From NCBI RefSeq assembly GCF_021018805.1, contig NW_026961084.1, forward strand, positions 62,001 through 126,000: a DNA stretch of 64,000 nt, in the 5' to 3' direction. Position 1 is the first letter of the stretch, and the number at the start of each line of letters is the position of its first letter. Of this stretch, positions 58,035-64,000 are shown piece after piece. Source of the stretch: Prinia subflava (Eukaryota; Chordata; Aves; Passeriformes; Cisticolidae). The translations under genes and the position numbers were made by a program. Under the pieces are notes generated by a model. It was not told where the DNA came from. It saw nothing but the letters and a program-made list of their open reading frames with translations, and searched no databases.

Positions 58035-58939
58035 TTTTGGATACGGCAGCACCGAAGCGGACACAGAGAATGTCTCGATGTTGACGGTCCTGATGCGTTC
58101 TTTTCAATCAAGAATGGATTTTGTCTACTCATCTCCTGAAAGATAAGTGTTGGGGCTGGTGGTCAGGAGCAGAGGAAAAACTTTTTCTGTTCTAGGAGGC
58201 AATTTAAAGTTAGCTGAGACGAGAGGGCTGTAGAGGGATGGACCATTTGGAAGTAAAGGGAGAGCATTTCTCCTCAGCCTCGTTGGAGCCTTCCCTGGCC
58301 AGGACAGTTCTGACCCCTCTCCGTGTTCTAGCGAGCTTTGTGGTGTCAGCCATCTTCAGGAGTGCACAGGGTTAGGGTGCACCAGGGGATGCCTGGCCCA
58401 CCCTGGGATCCGTGTCCTAGGAGGAACCCAAGTTGCAGGTTGTAGGGTTCAGCAGGGGCACTTGACAGTGACACACAGAGGCTGAGGGAGGGCTTGAGAG
58501 GGAAAGGACTCAAGGGCTAGAGAGCACAGAGTGAAAATAAGGGCTATAGCCAGGGATACAAGTTAGAATACAGATATACCTGCCCTCACAGCATCCCTCC
58601 CAACACCCCTGTTTTTCTGAGAGTAGGTGCCGGCAGCAACCCTAATGCAGGACAGTGCCAGAACTCCTGAGAGGTGCAGGCAGTAAGCTGAAGGCTAGGC
58701 GAGGCAGAAAGCAGCAGTGGGGTTGTGGATTCCCCTGGGTTTTTTATTAACAGGATATGCCCACCATGGGATCTGTGTCCTGCTCTGGTGAGTGGTCACT
58801 GCCCCAAAAACGCGATGAGGACTTTGGCTCTGCAAGTTTGAGCCTCTGAGCGTTGCTAAATCTATTATTCAATGACCCAGGCATTCATAGAAGACAGTGA
58901 GTAGCAAAGGGGCAGGTGTTGGTAATTGTGCTGCCAAGG
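58035..58939. other. Unique spacer between repeat copies A and B
   Basis: Moderate-GC sequence without recognisable gene or repeat. Stop codons are frequent in all frames. Confidence 0.4.
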
Positions 58940-60265
58940 CCTTGTGTTCACATTTGGTTTCCTTTATTGTAGCCGCCTGAGAGACGACAGCCCGGTACCA
59001 GCGGGAAATTCCTCAAGGGCGAGGCGGCCTCGTTTTGCACCCGATGCCGATTGGCGTTCCCAGACATCAAAGAGATAAGTGGAGGGCTGTGAGCCACAGA
59101 GGGGGCTGAAAGCGGGGTGGCCGGTCAGGAGTCAGCAGGAGGGTTTTTTGAGTCAGATTTGCAGTCTGGGATGGCCAAGATGTGGCCCCTTAGGGACCTA
59201 AAGGTAAAGTCTCACTTGATCGAAGTGCTGAACTGTGCAGGGCAGAGCAGTCCCAGGCCATGTGGAGTCACTTGTCTGTTGTGCACTCTGTGTCTTTTGG
59301 GCGTCTCACATGCAATGTCTTCTGCCTTAGCTCTTCAAGGAGCCTCTTGGAAACACCAGGCATCGTTCTTAATACCTCCCTATTCCTCAGCTCGGCACCT
59401 TTGACACTCGGGACCTCGCACGCACATCAGAATCGCATCTCTCTTCAGAAGCATCCGGTCCCAGGTCTTTTCAGGTCTTGTTCTGAGCTGTACTGGCAGC
59501 TGTGCACAGCAGTGATCCCTTATGGCGGATTAGGCCTCGTAAGAAGGCCGAGCTAGGTCGAGGTATCTGACCGTAGGGTTCTCGGGCATCCATCTTTGCG
59601 GTTCTCAGACGAAGCAGTTCTGCTGGCGTCTTCTTGCTGCTGGGTTCTTCGAGCCTCATCGGCTCACCATCGGTCTTACCTCGATCGCCTGCTTTCACAT
59701 TTTCTTGATCCTTAGTCATTCTGGATCATTCATCTTGCCGAGCCTTTTCTCTCGCTGTTGCGTCCTTCTCGTTTGTGGTGTCCTGTGTCACGGGTGTTGG
59801 TGTGTGTTTGGCCCTGCGCTGCTCTGCCCTGCTGCGTAGCCTGGGTGTAGGAGTAATAGGACATGTCTTGGGGACTTGAATTTTGCAGTGTAGGGTGTAG
59901 TTGGAGCGTAGAGGGTATTTCTAGATGAGCACAAGATGCCTGGAGCTTTTAAGTTATCCTGCAGCGCTCTGACTTTTGTGCTAACTCTCTTTAAGCTGCG
60001 GATGGATTAGATCCATGGCAGAGGGCCCCATTCCAGGTGAGGGGCTCTGCCCCATGCAGGTCAGTCACCGTTTGTCTTCAGAGGGGCAGCGTAAATGGTG
60101 GCTGTGTTACAGCGCTGTTCTTTGCATTTGTTTTTAGGAAGCATGGCTGGATAGCGGCAGCCAAGGTGAAGCAAACAAGGTGAGCGTTGATTGGTGGACA
60201 GAATCAGTTGCTGTTGCTCAAGTCTCTCTTGATGGTGTAACTGTAAGTGTCCATTATGGTGTGTT
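58940..60265. repeat. Diverged repeat family, copy B
   Basis: It contains the same landmarks in order. Its left part (58920-59110) is almost identical to copy C. Its middle (59490-59700) differs from A and C at many sites. Confidence 0.85.
58973..59092 (+). other. Exon-like open segment in repeat copy B
   Basis: A TTATTGTAG acceptor is followed by 39 codons ending EISGGL and a stop, differing from the copy C segment by one residue (Ser for Leu before FCTRC). The equivalent in copy A is 56327-56443, with the same length and stop position and about half the residues changed, but its acceptor is poor. Confidence 0.35.
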
Positions 60266-60269
60266 TTAG

Positions 60270-60768
60270 GGGGTCCACTCGCATCACGCCGAACTCCGCT
60301 CAGCGACCGGACGACGGAGCTGCTTCGCCTCTCTCGTGAGCCGTCGGGGAGCACGACAGGACTCCGTGATGAAGCCTCCATCTTCTCCGTTTGAAGGTGC
60401 CGTCCGGACTGCGGTAAGGGCCGAGGCGTTGCGGTGGGTCGGGGAGGTAGGGAGGAGGAGCGAGGGTCCACTCAAGTTTCAGCCGTGCCGCATCACCTCG
60501 TCTCCTCTTAAGCCAGGTATACCCTGTGACCTTGGCGTGGGGCTCAAGGATCCGGGCCTTTTCGGGAGATGGTGAGTAGCAGAATTGTCAGGTGTTGGCA
60601 GTAGTGCTGCCAAGGCCACGTGTTCACGTTTGGTTTCCTTTATTCTAGCCGCCTGAGAGACGACAGCCCGGTACCAGCGGGAAATTCCTCAAGGGCGAGG
60701 CGGCCTTGTTTTGCACCCGATGCCGATTGGCGTTCCCAGACATCAAAGAGATAAGTGGAGGGCTGTGA
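60270..60768 (+). CDS. Hypothetical two-exon model in repeat copy C, unrecognised
   Basis: After a TTTTAG acceptor (ending 60269) the frame is open for 48 codons to a GTAAGG donor at 60414. A second choice is 302 open bases to a GTGAGT donor at 60572. The next acceptor (TTCTAG, ending 60648) leads to a segment with two rival frames. One (60649-60768, reads ...CTRCRLAFPDIKEISGGL, stop TGA) fits the first donor in phase 0. The other (reads ...CFAPDADWRSQTSKR, stop TAA) fits the second donor. Both frames are also open in copies A and B. No start exon is visible and no family was recognised. Confidence 0.35.
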
Positions 60769-61695
60769 GCCACAGAGGAGTTGAAAGCGGGGTGGCCGGT
60801 TGGGTTTTTTGAGTCAGATTTGCAGTCTGGGATGGCCAAGATGTGGCCCCTTGGCCTACTAAAAGGTAAAGTCTCACTTTTGATAGCAGTGCTGAACTGT
60901 GCAGGGCAGAGCAGTCCCAGGCCATGTGGAGTCACTTGTCTGTTGTGCACTCTGTGTCTTTTGCGTGTCTTGCCTTTCGTGTCGTTGTCCCTACAAGGGG
61001 CCTTTTGGAAACCCTGGCTTGTGTCTTAGCATTTGTAATCTCTGCGTTCCTCAGCTCGGTGGCTTTGACTCGGGACCTCGCACGCACATCAGAATCACAT
61101 CTCTCTTCAGAAGCATCCGGTCCCAGGTCTTTTCAGGTCTTGTTCTGAGCTGTACTGACAGCTGTGCACCGCAATGATCCATTGTGGCGGAGTAGGCATT
61201 GTAAGAATGCCGAGATAGGTCGAGGTATCTGACCGTAGGGTTCTCGGGCATCCATCTTTGCGGTTCTCGGACGAAGCAGTTCTGCTGGCATCTTCTTGCT
61301 GCCGGGTTCTTTGAGCCTCATCGGCTCTACATCGGTCTTATCTCGGTCATCTCCTTCCGCATTCTCTCGGCCCTCAGGGTCCTTCTTCTTGCCGAGCCTT
61401 TTCTCTCGCTGTTGCGTCCTTCTCGTTTGTGGTGTCCTGCATCACGGGTGTTGGTGTGCGTTTGGCCCTGCGCTGCTCTGCCCTGCTGCATAACCTGGGT
61501 GTAGGGGTAATAGGACATGTCCCGGGGACTTGAAGTTTGCAGTGTAGGGTGTAGTGGGAGCGTAGAGGGTATTTTTAGGTGGGCACAAGATGCCTGGAGC
61601 TTTTAAGTTATCCTGCAGCGCTCTGACTTTTGTCCTAAATTTTTTTCAGATGCGGATGGATTTTTCCCTGGCAGAGCACCCCAAGGAGGAAACGG
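60600..61695. repeat. Diverged repeat family, copy C
   Basis: B-like on the left, A-like from about 61050 on, and with a private stretch at about 60962-61030. It is therefore a mosaic. It runs into the polypyrimidine satellite after about 61740. Confidence 0.85.
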
Positions 61696-61923
61696 TTGTG
61701 GGTGAGAGACTTGCACACTGAAGGTACCTTGGAAAATGTGTAGCTTTGTCCTGGATTTTGGGGTTTTTTAAAATTTTCTACAAGGTTTTAAATATGAGCT
61801 TGTTAGAATTTAATGGTAAGGACTGAAAACGGGTTGGCTGCCAAGTTATACATAACAAAGTCAACTTTTTTGAATATCTGTGAGGCTTCTATTTTGTTTT
61901 TGAGACTTTCCTTTTTTGCTGAC

Positions 61924-63106
61924 TTTTGCTCTCACTCTCACGTCTTTCCCTTTCGCTCTCACTCTCACTTCTTTCCCTTTCGCTCTCACTCTCACTTCTT
62001 TCCCTTTCGCTCTCACTCTCACTTCTTTCCCTTTCGCTCTCACTCTCACTTCTTTCCCTTTCGCTCTCACTCTCACTTCTTTCCCTTTCGCTCTCACTCT
62101 CACTTCTTTCCCTTTCGCTCTCACTCTCACTTCTTTCCCTTTCGCTCTCTTTCTCTCTCTCTCTAACTTTCTGTTTCTCTCTCTCTCTCTCTCTCTCTAA
62201 CTTCATTTCTGTTTCTGTCTTTTTCTAGTTCTCTCTCTAACTTTATTTCTCTTTCTCTCTATTTCTAGTTCTCTCTCTAACTTTATTTCTCTTTCTCTCT
62301 ATTTCTAGTTCTCTCTCTAACTTTAACTTTATTTCTCTCTATTTCTAGTTCTCTCTCTAACTTTATTTCTCTCTCACTCTCCCTCTTTTTCTCTTTCGCT
62401 CTCACTCTCCCTCTTTTTCTCTTTCGCTCTCACTCTCCCTCTTTTTCTCTTTCGCTCTCACTCTCCCTCTTTTTCTCTTTCGCTCTCACTCTCACTTCTT
62501 TCCCTTTCGCTCTCACTCTCACTTCTTTCCCTTTCGCTCTCACTCTCACTTCTTTCCCTTTCGCTCTCACTCTCACTTCTTTCCCTTTCGCTCTCACTCT
62601 CACTTCTTTCCCTTTCGCTCTCTTTCTCTCACTTCTTTCCCTTTCGCTCTCTTTCTCTCACTTCTTTCCCTTTCGCTCTCTTTCTCTCTCTTCTTTCCCT
62701 TTCGCTCTCTTTCTCTCTCTTCTTTCCCTTTCGCTCTCTTTCTCTCTCTTCTTTCCCTTTCGCTCTCTTTCTCTCTCTTCTTTCCCTTTCGCTCTCTTTC
62801 TCTCTCTCTCTAACTTCATTTCTGTTTCTGTCTATTTCTAGTTCTCTCTCTAACTTTATTTCTCTCTCTCACTTTATTTCTAGTTCTCTCTCTAACTTTA
62901 ACTTTATTTCTCTCTCACTCTCCCTCTTTTTCTCTTTCGCTCTCACTCTCCCTCTTTTTCTCTTTCGCTCTCACTCTCACTTCTTTCCCTTTCGCTCTCA
63001 CTCTCACTTCTTTCCCTTTCGCTCTCACTCTCACTTCTTTCCCTTTCGCTCTCTTTCTCTCTCTTCTTTCCCTTTCGCTCTCTTTCTCTCTCTCTCTCTA
63101 ACTTTC

Positions 63107-63137
<31 letters not shown>

Positions 63138-63864
63138 AACTTCATTTCAGTTTCTCTCTCTCTCACTTTATTTCTAGTTCTCTCTCTAACTTTAGTTCTC
63201 GTTCTCTCTATTTCTAGTTCTCTCTCTAACTTTAGTTCTCGTTCTCTCTATTTCTAGTTCTCTCTCTAACTTTAGTTCTCGTTCTCTCTATTTCTAGTTC
63301 TCTCTCTAACTTTAGTTCTCGTTCTCTCTATTTCTAGTTCTCTCTCTAACTTTAGTTCTCGTTCTCTCTCTAACTCTATTTCTAGTTCTCTCTATTTCTC
63401 GTTCTCTCTCTAACTTTATTTCTCGTTCTCTCTATTTCTCGTTCTCTCTCTAACTTTATTTCTCGTTCTCTCTATTTCTCGTTCTCTCTCTAACTTTATT
63501 TCTCGTTCTCTCTATTTCTCGTTCTCTCTCTAACTTTATTTCTCGTTCTCTCTATTTCTCGTTCTCTCTCTAACTTTATTTCTCGTTCCCTCTATTTCTC
63601 GTTCTCTCTCTAACTTTATTTCTCTCTATTTCTAGTTCTCTCTCTAACTTTAACTTTATTTCTCTCTATTTCTAGTTCTCTCTCTAACTTTAACTTTATT
63701 TCTCTCTATTTCTAGTTCTCTCTCTAACTTTAACTTTATTTCTCTCTATTTCTAGTTCTCTCTCTAACTTTATTTCTCGTTCTCTCTATTTCTAGTTCTC
63801 TCTCTAACTTTATTTCTCGTTCTCTCTATTTCTAGTTCTCTCTCTAACTTTATTTCTCCTTCTC
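61924..63864. repeat. Polypyrimidine satellite (CT-rich, compound)
   Basis: About 1.9 kb with almost only C and T on the + strand. The main sub-repeats are a 27-bp CTTTCCCTTTCGCTCTCACT-type unit (61940-62150, 62480-62650, 62960-63070), TTTCTCTCTCTTC-type units, and TAACTTTATTTCTCGTTCTC-type units (63380-63860). On the - strand this reads as Arg/Glu/Ser/Lys repeats and on the + strand as Leu/Ser/Phe repeats; neither is a gene. Homopurine-homopyrimidine DNA of this length can form triplex (H-DNA). Confidence 0.93.
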
Positions 63865-63867
63865 CAG

Positions 63868-64000
63868 CGCCCAGCCTGGACTTGCTCTGTGGGGGGGCCT
63901 GTTCCATCTGCCTCAACCGAGGACATCCTGCCCAGGTTTGACACTTGACTCCCGTTGTTTTTCCTCTTGCAGGCAGCTGGCAAAAGAGGAGAGAGCCCCT
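63868..64000 (+). repeat. Array-unit sequence resumes (equivalent of about 2117-2252)
   Basis: The last about 130 bp match the array unit around the exon-like 3' end, including the seven-G run and the CTCTTGCAG acceptor, with only a few differences near the left end. It is in the same orientation as the array. The match is cut by the window end. Confidence 0.93.

Noticed and set aside
61813..62228. ORFs rich in Arg/Glu/Ser or Leu/Ser/Phe repeats
   Set aside because: They follow the CT satellite in several frames and both strands; there is no unique sequence or gene context.
1..64000. tRNA, rRNA or other structured RNA genes
   Set aside because: No tRNA A/B boxes, rRNA blocks or snRNA signatures were noticed; none could be supported by eye.

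Overview
The window looks like nuclear DNA from a bird, probably a songbird. The best sign is a CR1 LINE 3' tail with the usual avian CR1 layout, present in every repeat unit. Spliced exons, CpG-island promoters, a solo-LTR-like element and very little protein coding all point to a vertebrate. There are no operons, ribosome binding sites or other prokaryotic features.

Positions 1-50638 are one head-to-tail tandem array. Its unit is 8.26-8.36 kb, with six complete periods (starts 1, 8258, 16554, 24910, 33273, 41533) and a diverged partial seventh (49824-50638). Each unit carries, in order: the tail of the preceding gene copy, about 4 kb of AT/T-rich non-coding DNA with several VNTRs, a CpG island with clustered YY1-like and ETS-like sites, and exons homologous to MIS18A, which encodes the Mis18alpha subunit of the centromere-licensing complex. 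I rebuilt exons 1-4 by hand. Splice sites and phases fit, both CxxC zinc motifs are present, and exons 2-4 are open. Every copy, however, shares the same one-base deficit in exon 1, just after the Thr-Trp that follows the first CxxC. I therefore call them amplified pseudogene copies, with reservations. Variants inside the units show a higher-order pattern: unit 5 resembles unit 1 and unit 6 resembles unit 2, a period of about 33.27 kb made of four units.

Positions 50639-63865 interrupt or flank the array. They hold a possible terminal exon with an ATTAAA signal (51140-51456), a GC-rich island with a 24-bp minisatellite (52010-52720), a strongly C-depleted G/T-rich tract (53570-56190) split by an LTR-like element (54787-55229), and a diverged three-copy repeat family (about 56195-61695) with exon-like open segments that I do not recognise. 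A polypyrimidine satellite of about 1.9 kb follows (61924-63864). From about 63868 to the end, sequence from inside the array unit resumes, so the array or a relative of it continues outside the window.

No conventional intact protein-coding gene could be shown. The main biological content is a MIS18A-derived macrosatellite in which each unit keeps its own promoter island.
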